Positions 49,009 through 60,914 of a stretch of DNA of 64,000 nt are shown here, in pieces. Every line of letters starts with the position of its first letter. Positions within the stretch are counted from its first letter, which is position 1. The position numbers and the translations under genes are program-made. The notes beneath the pieces were generated by a model. It was not told where the DNA came from. It was given only the letters and a program-made list of their open reading frames with translations, and did no database searches. Source of the DNA: Gordionus sp. m RMFG-2023 (taxonomy: Eukaryota > Nematomorpha > Gordioida > Chordodea > Parachordodidae); NCBI RefSeq assembly GCF_954871325.1, contig NC_088776.1, positions 22,554,508 through 22,618,507 of the forward strand. Direction: 5' to 3'.

Positions 49009-49222
49009 CGGAGACCTGCAAAAATACCATTTGTATGGCCAGGCATGGATTTCTTCAAAAAAAAATTTGGCCCGGCCCGGCTTTTATATTTTCAGGACCG
49101 GCCCTGATTGTTTTAAAATATATTGTGCCTATTTTTAATTTTATAGATAATAACGGCGATTTAAAATATGGTTTTAAAATATACGGCCAAGCCGGGCTTA
49201 GGATCGGGCCTTGAGGTATCTG
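49009..49222. mobile_element. hAT-type MITE, CAGAGATCTGCAA family, copy 4
   Basis: Start CGGAGACCTGCAA, end GGTATCTG, flanks ATTTTTTT and AATTTTTT (7 of 8, though in low-complexity DNA). Internal words (TTTTATAGATAATAACGGCGATTT, read as two halves around ATAATAACGG) recur at 63470-63500. At 214 bp it has no coding content. Confidence 0.72.
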
Positions 49223-50179
49223 AATTTTTTAATACGACTTTTATAAACCTGATGTTGTATTTAAGGATATTATTTTTATTTGGTCTTGTTGCTTTTCTTA
49301 TCAATATTGGGTTCTTACTTCTTAATATAAAAGTTAACTTCGTAATAACTTAAGTTTTATCATGGTTATCAATGGGTTTGATTTTTAAAATTTTTTTAAA
49401 CGATTTAAGCCATTAATAATGTTTTAAATTGGTATTTTATTTATTAATGCTGCAGATGCGGTTTATGATAAAAGAAATGATATATATATACAATATATAG
49501 GACTTAAGTGGTTGGTAATAGGCGCATGGCCAGCAATTTTGTAAGGAGTGGGAGGAGGGATAATTTTTTTTATACTGAAATTTTTTGAGCATTAAAAATT
49601 TCATCACATAAAATTTATTAGAACTAATCATTATAGAAAATTTAATAGAACCAAATATATTTGAAAACATGATAATTTCGAACACAAATAATAAAATATT
49701 GGTAAATACAAAATATTTTGAGCGTATAAAATACGGTTAAAAAATATTATATATAAACCGGTATATAAATCACAATAAAATATAAAATTAAAAATTTTAT
49801 AATGAGTTAAAAAAACTAGTCAATATATGGTTCATAAATGTAAATTTAATCTTCTTTGTTATGCGTCAATTTTTTAATAATTTGTTTTGTGTTGGGAATT
49901 AGATCTCGATGAGTAGAGCTAGTCTATTTAATTAATTTTACGATTTCATACTTTTGATATAGGTTTTATTCTCTGTAATGAATAAAAGGTCCTCTCATTG
50001 CCACAATATTACGTAATTTTAATATATTTGGAAAATTTATAAAATATATTTTAAAGTATGCAATGCTTCCACTGACTTCTTAGAGGATTTTTATGAGAAT
50101 AAATCTTTCACACCATGTGAATTATTATATTAATTGGCCTTCAGATACATTTATATCCTCGGAATAAAATTTAGCTAAA

Positions 50180-51580
50180 TATTTAAGTTATGAGATATAG
50201 TATATTTGTAAATTGGATAGAGCCTTTTGATAATCACAAATCTCTCATTGATTTGAGTCAATAAAAACGGTTATTTTAACTCAATTGACTCCACGTTAAT
50301 ATTGGAAAGATTTGTTTATCGGTGAAAGTCGAGGCTTGTGAATCTCAAAATCATATAATTTCACTTTCACCTCAATAATCACATAAACCTAGAAAAATTC
50401 CTGATCGATATAATCTCTTGGTTTTCTAAATTGTAAAATAATAATATTTGCGATTTTCATAACTTCAGCTAATTCCATTTTTTTGAAAAATATTTGCGTA
50501 AATTTGTTGTCTAATATTATTAATACATTCCAATGAAAAATATTGGCTGTTTTATTAAATCTAATAATGTATCAGCTTCAGATGAAATATATGTTTAAGA
50601 TAATTCTGATATTTCCAAGCATATAAAATAAGTTCTTCTAGATCCAAAAAAAAGCTGTGACAACTTGATGATCTTGTCGTGCAGTTTTTTTGCAATTTCT
50701 TTTTTCCTGTAGCACAAGATGTCTCTGAAAAAATTATATTCAGCAAATTCTGTCTATTGGGATATCTGAAAATTTTATAGACTGTAGGAATTTTCTAATC
50801 ATAATTATTAGTAGAGATAAATTAATATAATTTTTTTGGTTGATAAAATTTTCTTATATCCATCAGTGTTTAAGGTTTAAAAAATGTAAGAAAATAAACT
50901 TTACATTTTCGTGAGATAAAAAATAAATATATAAAATAAATATTTTAATTAATTCTAACTTTTGCTAATATTCAGAATAGAATATAACCTATTTGAAATA
51001 GAATACTTTGCAATTTCGCAATTTATGAAGCCTTTTTATATTTTTCAAAATTTCATGCCAGGAGGTGAGGATGGGGATTCCTCTTACTCTCCCGACCCCC
51101 ATCCTGACCTGGCAACACCCAAGTCCTTATATGTTTTATAAAAAAATTACGAAGGGGGTGGGGGTGGGGATTTTGATCTTCTTTAATGATCTTCAATGAT
51201 CCTTTGCTCAAAATTTAAAAAATCTTTGAAGATTTATTTAAATTTTGTTTAGATATTTGATTTTACCTTATTCCCTATGCCATTATATCCCTGGCTCCCT
51301 CATGATTTAATATTAATATACCACTAAATATACCCCTACTATTATCTATCCTAATCTCTTTTATTACAATTTGTCTTCTTATCTATCTAAGATTATACCA
51401 CAATACCCATTTTCATTCTACCCCTCACCCCTCTTATATAAAAGAATTGATTAACTTTGCAGCTAGAAAGACAAATGGAGTATGCCAAAACTTCAAAAAA
51501 CTTTCAATTCTGACTAAAAATTGTATTTTTTAGAACTATAAAAGCAAATATAAGTGGAGGAGAAATCAGTAGGGACACGT
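50180..51580. repeat. Right arm of the large inverted repeat, with empty hAT site
   Basis: This is the inverse match of 44050-46110. At about 50885-50910 it reads, on the opposite strand, straight through AAAGTTTATTTTCTTACATTT with one TTTATTTT, the pre-insertion state of the site occupied by the hAT at 44673-45522. It also has about 70 extra bases near 51450-51520 relative to the left arm. Confidence 0.85.
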
Positions 51581-53759
51581 TGGCTACATGGGAACATCAG
51601 CCTACTCCTTCATTTATAATCTATTCTTTTATTATATAAGAGTGGAAATTTAAGTCTAATATTGATAATTATTTCATGCATCATTAAACTAAAAAAGGAA
51701 TTGAAAAATATTTAAGAAATTATTTTTTTTACCGAGGAAAATGCGTTTGAGCAAACAAGATATAAATGGCAAACTTTGTCGTTTTCATTTTGATTTATAA
51801 ATAATAATGTAAAATCCGAATAATTAGATTTTAAGAAAGTATAAACCATATTTCCTTATTTTGACAATTTTTCATATAAAACTTAGATTAATATGATTTT
51901 AAATGGCATTTATAAAATTAGAGGTCATGTTGATGGTTAGTCCGAAGTACGTTGATACTATAGTTATTAATTATTATATATTTATACTTTATTTTGATTA
52001 AAACATATCCAAAAATTTTAAATGAATTATCAATCCAAAATATTAATTTTTATATAATATACTTAAATAATATTTTATTTTAATTTTTTTTAAAAAAAAA
52101 TTCCTAGAATCTAAAAATCCCTAAATACTCAATAATTTACTCATTGTTGGGTATTATGATATTATCAGTAAATTAATATATTTTTAAGCTTCTAATTTTA
52201 TAAGAATATCAAAAAAGGTTAATTTTATATTTCGACTTTCATATCGTTGGTGGACAAACTTTTCAAATATTGTTGGATCAACTTTTCAAATATTGTTGGA
52301 TCAACTATCACTTATGTTAGATTTTATAATTATTAACTTTAAAATAGCATATACTTTAAGAATTTAGATCAAGCTTTATATATCCAGATTTATTTATTAT
52401 TATTGAATTTATAGAGGTTAGAAAAAAACATCTTATCCGATCTCCCTACCTCATCTTGGGTTTGAGTTAGTTATATTTTTTATATCAAATTATTTTACTT
52501 TGTGGGTTTATATTTTTTGGTTTATAAAATTTTCTTATACACATCAGTGCTTGAGGTTTAACATGTAATAAAATATGCTTAAATTTTTGTGGGAAAAAAC
52601 ACTGATTCACAAGGAAATTATAAATACTATATTTGAATTAATTTTATTTTCTAAAACTTTAAATTGAATATAACCTTTTGAAATAGAGCTACTTTGTAAT
52701 TCAGTGAAAACCTTATATATTTCTTCAAAAATATTTATAAATAATTTTAATTTTTTGGCTATGCCTCGCCCCTTATTTTTAATCTTTTGGCTATGCCTCG
52801 CCCCTCGTTGCCTACACTCCTGATTCAGCAATATTATTTATAGCGTTTATAGTAATGTTTTCATCTTAAGTATTGTTTTTTTAAATAATGCCATTTTAGT
52901 TTTAATAATTTTTTGATTTATTTAATCCCTTTTTGAGATTTGATTCCCTTCCGCTTTTCCCCGATGTCACACTACTAACATAAATGATGATAGAAACCTC
53001 GGATTACATTTATTCGATAGTTTATACATCAAAAAATCTATCATATGAAATTTTTTAAATCTCGTTAACTGACATTTCACAAAAACAAAAAATATATTAA
53101 ATTTTTTAGAAATAAGTGCTAACTAATAAAACAGTTTTTGGGGAATATTTTATAAATGCACTTTGCCCCCTATATAATAAATAAACGACATAAAATATGG
53201 TTTAAAATACATTTTTGACGAAATTTGGGACATTTAGCTATTAAAAAATTATAGGTAATAACTTTCTTACCATGATTCCCGCCCGGTTTACCCTCACAAA
53301 ATTGTTTTACAATACTATTATTACATTGAACATAAAAACTAATATAATAAAATAAAATAATACTTTCAATATTTCTCTTACATTTCTTTAAATATATAGA
53401 GTTAATGTTTTGCGACTTATTTATAATTATAAATCCATATCATATATTGTAGCTTTCTAATTTTTTTGTAACTATTACAATTCAAGGCTTTTAAATATCT
53501 ATAAAAAATATTTCAATTATCTATAAAAAATATTTCAATAGAAGTATACGAAAACCAATTATGCGTATCAATTTAAACACACACACAGGTAGTTGAAAAA
53601 AGACTGTATACAACTAGTTTTAAAAAAAAAAAATCATCATTGCTAATAATTTTAATCTTGTTTGATGTAATCTACTGCATTGCCTGAAACCCATTATACT
53701 TAAAACGATTCTATAAATAGAAATTAAAATCAATCAATTCAAAATTCCAAAAAAGAAAT
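51581..53759. other. Stretch upstream of the choline transporter
   Basis: No gene. Contents are a two-unit tandem of TTTTCAAATATTGTTGGATC (about 52258-52303), a decayed third copy of part of the inverted-repeat arm (52500-52760), a duplicated GGCTATGCCTCGCCCC word (52757 and 52786) and a two-unit tandem near 53494-53540. The transporter promoter should lie here, but none is distinguishable. Confidence 0.5.
52500..52760. repeat. Third, partial copy of the inverted-repeat arm
   Basis: The order of words TTTTGGTT-ATAAAATTTTCTTATA, CATCAGTG, TTGAAATAG and TTTGCAATT or TTTGTAATT follows 50838-51050 in direct orientation. It also lacks the hAT insertion. Divergence is greater than between the two main arms. 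Confidence 0.65.
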
Positions 53760-53931
53760 ATGATAAATATTCCTGGTGTGATCGGAGTAATTATATTCTA
53801 TCTAGTGATATTATTCGTTGGCATTTGGGCCGGACGCAAGTTTAAAAGGAAAGGCATCAACCCCGATTCCGAAGAACTTATGTTAGCCGGAAGAAACATT
53901 GGAATAATTGTGGGAATTTTTACTATGACAG
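53760..53931 (+). CDS. SLC5A7: Choline transporter exon 1
   Basis: The ATG at 53760 fits the family start. It encodes the first membrane helix ([20 protein letters not shown]), the basic loop GRKFKRKG and the beginning of helix 2 ([12 protein letters not shown]). The donor G/GTTTTT leaves phase 1. There is no signal peptide, as usual for this family. Confidence 0.93.
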
Positions 53932-56900
53932 GTTTTTATTTGATGTTTTATTCATATTCAACTTTTATATAAAATATTTATGAAGTGTATTTTTTTAAAA
54001 AAAATATGAGCAAATCAAATCTTATTACATGAGCATTAAAAGTTAGATCAAATTTTCTTATTTAACCAATATTAAGACTCTCAAAATAAAACTTTCATAT
54101 TAATTATCGCTATCATAATAAATATGAAACTGTTTGAGTTTCGAATTGTTGATATAAATGATTAAGATTATCAAGAGATCATATATTAAACGTTGCAATG
54201 CCGTCCTTACTAATGTTTGGAGCTGAAGGATCATATCCTTAGCCCCAAATTCCCAAGATGCTATAGCATTTTATAAGTTTATCATGTCTAATCTTCGATT
54301 TGAAAATAGATGGGTAATAAACATTATTTCAATTACATTAGTTTAACTTAATTCATTGCTTATTCTTGCTTATAAATGTTTTCTATCGCTTTATATCTCC
54401 TAAAATCTGTAATAAGGGAATTGTTTTTTTTCCTTCTAAAATTTATTACCTATTTAAACTAGTTTATTGTCTTATCCCCAATCTTTGGAAACCTATCTTA
54501 CTAGTATCCCATCCTTTTAAGTCAGTCCCAATTTCCCCAAGATGCTATATCATTTTATAAGTTTATCATGTATAATCTCCGATTTAAAAATAGATCTGGT
54601 AATAAACATTATTTCAATTATACTTTGATTGCTTATTCTTGCTTATTTTTGCTTATTTGTTTTCTATCACTTTCTATCTCCTAAAATCTGTAATAAGGGG
54701 ATTATTTACTTTCTTCTTAAATGCTTTCCATATAAATTAGTTTATTGTTTTATCTCCTACCTTTGGAAACCTATCTTATTAAAGTTTATATTTAATTACT
54801 ATATTTATTTTAAGTTAAAATTTTTTTATAATAAATATAGATTTCGTTTAAGAGGTAGATTTTATTTTATCTCAAGTCTTTTCACTTAAAGAAAAAAGTA
54901 TAGCCCCGATACCCTAGCACATATTCGTGTTAGCAAATTTCGAAGCAATAAATTTAAGAAAACCCGCAAATAATTTAAAGATAATCTTATTATTTATCAT
55001 TAGCCACCTGGGTTGGAGGCGGTTACATAAATGGAACCGCAGAAATCGTGTACAGTTCGGGTCTAATCATGTGTCAGGCTCCCTTTGGATATGCGTTGAG
55101 CCTTGTAATAGGTATTTAATTGATTTGAAATTTCTGTTAATTCTATAATTCCATAATAATATATTATGTCTTTGAATATAAAATTACAAAATAAACATTT
55201 AAAGTAGATCTGTATAGCGGAGCGTGAGATGTTATGAAAGTCAACCTGCAGATGCATTATGATAGTGTTGATTGCGACTGGTGTTATCCACTATAATATC
55301 CATCGCAATCGGTATTATAAAATACGCTAATCATAATGTACGACCTATTCTCTTAAGGCATTGTCAAAAATTATTTAAATCATTAATCAATACAAAACCC
55401 ATTTTTAAGATATCCCCATAAAATACTGACAATGTATATAACCTTTAAAGTTTTTATTTTAACTTTTAGAATATAGCAAAACTTTTTTTTAACACAAAAT
55501 TATATGTTGAATTGATTATATAAGAATTATATTATTAAAAATTTCTTAGGCGAAATATATATAAATTTATTTCGAAGGAAGTATTTTATATGCATTTTTT
55601 ATTTTATTATTTCTTAAAATGAAATAGATTCCTATATTTAACAACACTAGAGTATTTAATATTTAAACGGAGCCTCCATGCACTAAAGTGCTTGGAGACC
55701 GTAAATTTCTTTGATTATTTTTTTGCAGGAACCATCTATATTGATTCTACACTACCATGTAATGAATATACAAATGTATTTATATATAATGGTAAGCTAA
55801 TTAGTAAAATTATAAGTTAATAGGAGAGCCTCAGTTCGGAAATTTTGGCGACAGGGTAAATTTTAATAATAAAAGAATTTTTTGTGAAATGGTGAAGCTA
55901 TTGTTCCACACATTCCCAAATTTTTGAACCAGGAGCTGACAATGCCGATATAAAGAGAAATTATTAAATAATAATTCTTGTGCACGATTGACGAGAATAA
56001 ACCTAGCTAAGATTAATAGATTTATTATTATTAATTTGATTAACTGAAAATATAATATCGCATTAACTAATAATATGATGAAAAGAGAAAAAAGGGAGGG
56101 GGTAGTATAATTGATTCAAAGATGCGGGGTGGGTGTAAAAAGATTAGTTTTTATATGATGATTTTATTAAGACATTGAAGCAGTGTTGAAGCAGTGTCAC
56201 TAGCCTTTATAATCTCAGGGGGGTTCAAACATGATCTTTTTTAAAATTTCTGATTTTTTTTTCAATATTTTTGAAAATGACCTTTTTTAGCTAAATTTTT
56301 TAAATGACCTTTTTTTAGGTATTTTTAAAAAAAATCAGAGAACGCGAGCTCCTAAATGCCCCCCCCCCTTAGTGACTCTACTAAGTTAGCTGGGTCGAAT
56401 CGTGTGCAGAGTCGAGAGTTTATAGAATGCATCCAAATTCTTGTACCAATATGCCGGTAATATCTTATATGAGTATGGTACATAGAGGCCTGCAATGGGC
56501 GTGATTTAGCCCACAAGCCCGTTCTGCTTTCTTTTTTTAAAATATAGTCTAAAATGGGATGGCGGTAGTAGATAATATAGTAGCATGCACTAATTCATAC
56601 CAAACACTACACTAAAATAGTACATTCATCGTAAAGGTTCAAACGGTTTTTAATTTTATCTAAAAAAGAATTCTTTCATATTCCCAACTTCTAGCTAGTT
56701 TGTAGTAGAGTATTGATAATTTAATATATTACTTGTAAAATATATATGGATTAGAATTATAATTATAAACTCATAATAAATAAGTAGAAATATTTCCAGC
56801 GAAGGCGTTTTTAGGGGGTAGCTATGGATTTTAGAGCGGGAGGGTTGCCTCCAATGAATTTTCTATCATGTAGACGATGAGTGGCTAACATAGGGGGTAT

Positions 56901-59900
56901 CATGGTTATAGTCTTTAGTCTGAATGAATATTTGAAAAAAAATTTTAAGACTTGAAAAAAATCAGAAATGACACTTGGATTTCCATCTTTTTTTACAGTA
57001 TCAGAGATTTTTAAGACCATCAAGAAGTTGATTTACGATAAATATGTATCGGTAGCTTAGGTCGGATAAATTTTTTTTGGATATAATTTTGGCAAAACCT
57101 TTAAGACAATTCCTAATGAAAGGGAACTGGGCTGAGTGTGGCTTAAGTATGTATGAGGATAACGTGTGGCATTGACATTTATAATTGCACTGGCGCTGAC
57201 ATCAGGACTTATAAGTCTTGATAGTTTGTAGAAGTTTCCAATATTCACACTATTGGCCGTCGTCACATACGGTGAATAATATTAGCATCATACAGAAATA
57301 TTTGGCGTGATAATATTTTGTACAGTTATTCGGTCTTCCAGATCCATTTTGGCTGTTGGATAACTCTTCATTGTATGAGATACAGTCCTGCTCGTCTTCT
57401 CATCTTAGAATCTATTTTCAGAGTTTGACGAAGTTTTGTTGGGGATATCTTGCTCCTAGGTCCTTTTCGTAAAAACTCTTTTTGGCCCCTCAGATCACGC
57501 AACCATCCTGAGCTCTCCATACTTATGAACTGATGCCCCCCCAGGGCTAAGATACTGTTGATGTCGCCCACGGATGGAGAGAAGTTATTGATAATAACTT
57601 GTTTTTAAGTAAGTGGGTTTATACTTCTGCGTCTTTGAGTTGCTTTTCTAGGTCTGGGATGGAAAAATTTAGGTTGATATTTAACTTGATAGCAGGATTG
57701 ATGGGTTAGGTGGAATTTTGAGGTGGGACAAGGTTTGCCATTAGGGACTATATGACGGGTTTGTAGTTGGGTATCCTGTACCTTCTTTCGTAACTAGAGA
57801 TAGAGGCTTCTGTGAATAGTTGGGAGGGGGGAGGGCTAAGATATTTATATCTATAGGATTACTTTTAGACTTTAGTCGAATCTAAATAACGGGTATAACG
57901 TGCATCTGGGCTCACTTTGAGCACTGATAATTCATAGATTACTAGGTTGTTGGGGGGACTTAAAATGTCTCTCGGCGTAGGTTATAGCATTCACAAAATA
58001 CTTAGCAATTATAATTTGCCTCACTTTATAAGTCTCCCATTATATTTATATTTTTACATTCTTCTTCGGACAAATTATTTTGTACCATTTATAGTTGAAT
58101 CACTGCACGTAGGGGTGATTTAGTGAATGAATGGCGTCGTAAGTTTGTTGGTGGTACTAATGATTGTAATGTTATAGATGTCTGCGCTGGGAATTATAAC
58201 GGAGGTTTTGTGATTGACTTTTGATAAATTGGAATTATTCTCATTAAAAATGGATAATTTATTTTTATTGATATTTTTCCAGAATTTTCAAACAAGGACA
58301 TACATTGATGGATACAAAAATAATTAGTTTGTTTCAACAATGTTCAGGGCCATCTTCTGCTAGAGGTAGCATCACTCGTTGTGATTCTCGTTCCTAATTG
58401 TGATCCGTTGTATAACTTTTTATAAAAGGTTAGGGCGTGAAAGGCAAACGACGTTAATGTCGTCCCAATTATGGGTAGGAATGAAGTTAATTAGTAAAAA
58501 TGGCGAAAGTTTTGGTTAGTTTATTCAATTGGCTTTCAACATAGCGTCACGATTTATATAGATAGCTCGAGAGGATCAATACAATAAATTTCTTTTTTTA
58601 AGGGATCATGGCAGATACATCTGGGAGTTTGTTTTCAGGACTGAAAAATCCAATGGACTATTTTAAGGCCTTGGCTCATGTGGTTACACTTTGACTGTCT
58701 GGAATCTACCTCTGCATCGCATGCGTTGCATAGAGAGGAGGTCTCTGCACCGGTGTTTAAGAGAATACATAAGGTATTACCATTTACAGCTAAGCCTGAA
58801 AACGTTGGCGTGCGTGACGTGACTCATCGTTACTTAGCAGTTTTCTATGAGAAGGCTTTGAGAAGTTTGCAACCGTTCTACTAGGGGATAAAAAAGAGAT
58901 GAGAATAATCCTCGGCTCCTCGCTTTAAGGCCAGCAATAAAGTTTTCAACTAAAATTTAAATCAGGATGTCTGAGGTTAATTTCCAGGTATATACGGATC
59001 ATATGAAGAGAGGCCTTTATAACTTTTAATAAATATTACGATATTATTTTGTAAATATGTACAAATAATTATCTTCTAATTACAAAAAAATGTTTTTTTA
59101 TTATTTATTTTTACTATTTATATACGATTACTTATAATTTTATATTAAATTAATAAGGAGGTAAATTTTTCGCCAAGAAAATGAGACAAGAAGGATACGT
59201 GACTATGTTAGATCCCTTCCAAAAAAAATTCGGTAAAAGAATGGGTGGCTTGTTGTTTTTGCCAGCGTTGTTAGGTGAAGTGTTTTGGTCGGCGGCTATT
59301 CTATCTGCATTAGGTAATTTACAAGATATTATTGTACTTATCAAATTTGATTATCAAATTCAATAAAATTATATATTATCGAAAGAGTTTTTTTAATAAC
59401 AATTTAACTTTTCTGATATAGCGGAGAAATAAGCTTTTTATCAGCAAGATTAAATTTTTATAAAAAATCATATAAAAATAAGGCATTTCCTTGATTATAA
59501 AATGATATATTATTTTAATAGGTGCAACGATAAGTGTGATAATTGATATAAACAATACCACAGCCATAATTGTTTCTTCGGCTATTGCGGTTTTTTACAC
59601 ACTTTTCGGAGGGCTGTATGCCGTTGCTTATACAGATGTAGTGCAATTGATATGCATATTTGTTGGCTTGGTAAATTTATATTTCTTACTCTTTTTAATT
59701 TAGTGCATATAAATAAGATCTAAACTATCCATTTTATCGGAAAATAGCAATTTATTTAACCAATTTTTAATGTAATTAACTTTACTTGTATCTTCCTAAC
59801 TTTGTTAACAGTAGCTGCGGAGTAAAGCTAAAAAATTAGATTATGTTCTCCAAATTTAATAAATTTCATATTGTAAAAAATACAAGAATTATTTTATAGT

Positions 59901-60914
59901 ATATATAAATTTAAAAAAATATGTAAATTTGAATTAGAAGGTTAAAATTTTAAGTGAATATATCTTTATGTTGTTTTAAAGAAGATAAACTAAATTAAAT
60001 TAGAGTACAATGTTAATTAATACGATTTTATAATAACCAAAAGTGAAAATGCTTTTGATAAAAATAAGAAAAGTTAATAATATTGTAAATAGATCTTGAA
60101 TAACAAAGAGAAAATAAAAGTTATCTTGTTTAACAAGAAAATGATAAATTAAGTTTTAAGATGAAAAATAAAGGTTTAAATTAGAATAAAATAAATTTTA
60201 AAAAGCCGGTCATTGTTATAATTTGTTTATCCAACACCTTTCTGCTTTCTCTAATCGTTAGCAAAATGCTAGATTAAACAGATTTTGGAAAAGGCTATGC
60301 ATTATCAATATCTTAGAGGTATATAGGTTTTGCGTATAGATAAGAGCTTTGAGGTAAGGTTTAATATTCCATTTCCAAATCCTAATTTATTAAAATAAGT
60401 CACGGTTTTCTCCTATGGAGGAGGTTTACAGGCGCCATTTTAATTCACTGTAAACATTATGCAAATAATTAAAATTGTTTGATCCTACGAGCATTTAAAA
60501 TTGTTTGACTTTTTTTTGTATATGGAAAAATTTATTCAAATTTAAAAAAAAACATTAAAATTAAAAATAAATACAATTTTTATTCATTTAGCAACATTTC
60601 AGTAAACAATTCAATTTTAGCAAGGATTTAGGATATTTGATCCAAAAATACTAATTGCTTTAAAATAATAATAAGAAGAACAATTTTGATTATTATAAAA
60701 TTTATTATCAGATCGTATGAAATGCCTCAAATTTAACATGTATATTGAAATTTAATTTAAAAAGTGGATCTGTGTACCATTCGCTCTACGCAATCCATTA
60801 GTAGATAATCCTATGAAATATAAAAAACATTGGATTGGACATCTTGAGCCTATACTTATTGGTCAATACGTTGATGCATATCTTTTATTGACTTTTGGAG
60901 GTATTCCATGGCAG
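53760..60914 (+). CDS. SLC5A7: High-affinity choline transporter, 5' part (spliced)
   Basis: Exons are 53760-53931, 55004-55111, 59158-59313, 59522-59670 and 60765-60914, all with AG/GT borders and matching phases, giving 245 codons, about 40% of the human protein of some 580 residues. The product is a Na+- and Cl--dependent plasma-membrane carrier that returns choline to cholinergic terminals for acetylcholine synthesis. Conserved stretches include [52 protein letters not shown] and FGGIPWQ, characteristic of CHT1 rather than other SLC5 sugar or iodide carriers. The next family segment (AYFQRVL) is not found to the right edge, so the gene continues outside or into a very long intron. Confidence 0.93.
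53932..55003 (+). other. Choline transporter intron 1 with tandem duplication
   Basis: 1.07 kb. Most of it is two tandem copies of a unit of about 270 bp (54250-54530 and 54536-54785) sharing CCAAGATGCTATA, TATCTCCTAAAATCTGTAAT and TTTGGAAACCTATCTTA. Open frames inside the units are chance. Confidence 0.8.
55004..55111 (+). CDS. SLC5A7: Choline transporter exon 2
   Basis: The acceptor CATTAG/CC completes Ala and the frame reads [19 protein letters not shown], then [13 protein letters not shown], ending G/GTATTT in phase 1. This is the rest of helix 2, its loop and helix 3, the most conserved part of the family. The loop is two or three residues shorter than in human CHT1. Confidence 0.94.
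55729..55791 (+). CDS. Candidate cassette exon in choline transporter intron 2
   Basis: A 63-base stretch preceded by a pyrimidine-rich TTTTTTTGCAG acceptor and followed by G/GTAAGCT, a near-consensus donor. Its phases (1 in, 1 out) are exactly those of the intron it lies in, so including it would insert 21 residues ([12 protein letters not shown], then EYTNVFIYN) between helix 3 and the loop GKFFAK. No counterpart is known to me in CHT1. It may be an alternative exon, a recently exonised repeat, or coincidence. Confidence 0.35.
56189..56383. mobile_element. hAT-type MITE, CAGTAGCGTCACTAG family, copy 4
   Basis: The left end AAGCAGTGTCACTAG and the right end TTAGTGACTCTACTA are diverged inverses. 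The internal CTTTATAATCTCAGGGG and TAGCTAAATTTT words match the other copies. No target duplication is readable, in part because GAAGCAGTGT is locally doubled. Confidence 0.65.
57000..58900. pseudogene. Unidentified coding relic
   Basis: This 1.9-kb stretch is clearly less AT-rich than its surroundings. It has short frames with protein-like composition: on the minus strand at 57057-57266 and 57368-57571, and on the + strand at 58678-58884. I do not recognise the proteins. The stretch lies wholly in a choline transporter intron, so it is most likely an old mobile-element or virus-like insertion with several breaks. It does not match the LINE family seen elsewhere in the window. Confidence 0.35.
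59158..59313 (+). CDS. SLC5A7: Choline transporter exon 3
   Basis: The acceptor AATAAG/GA completes Gly. The frame gives [20 protein letters not shown], then [20 protein letters not shown] and AILSAL, matching human [18 protein letters not shown] and MGGLLFIPALMGEMFWAA. It covers the loop after helix 3 and helix 4. Donor G/GTAATT, phase 1. Confidence 0.95.
59522..59670 (+). CDS. SLC5A7: Choline transporter exon 4
   Basis: A 208-base intron precedes it. The frame reads [20 protein letters not shown], then [18 protein letters not shown] and LICIFVGL, covering helices 5 and 6. AYTDVVQ is a signature of the SLC5 family. Donor TTG/GTAAAT, phase 0. Confidence 0.95.
60765..60914 (+). CDS. SLC5A7: Choline transporter exon 5
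   Basis: The acceptor AAAAAG is followed by [15 protein letters not shown], a diverged loop ([12 protein letters not shown]) and [15 protein letters not shown], ending CAG/GTTATA in phase 0. The loop between helices 6 and 7 is several residues shorter than in human. FGGIPWQ is invariant in the family. No later exon is visible in the window. Confidence 0.95.

Larger units (their letters stand above)
46111..50179. other. Spacer of the large inverted repeat
   Basis: 4.1 kb of AT-rich sequence. It holds two foldback elements (46914-47260 and 47541-47966), a stretch near 48415-48570 with palindromic GAAGATTTTTGATCTTC-type words that recur in the arms, and a hAT-type MITE (49009-49222). No transposase or other gene is recognisable. 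Confidence 0.6.
55792..59157 (+). other. Choline transporter intron 2, right part
   Basis: It contains a MITE (56189-56383), a repeat stretch near 56805-56880 similar to 185-275, and a less AT-rich segment of about 2 kb (57000-58900) with many short open frames on both strands, described separately. Confidence 0.6.

Noticed and set aside
54366-54889. Two similar + strand frames in choline transporter intron 1
   Set aside because: Their similarity comes from the tandem duplication of noncoding DNA; codons are hydrophobic by AT-richness and the frames do not match in phase.
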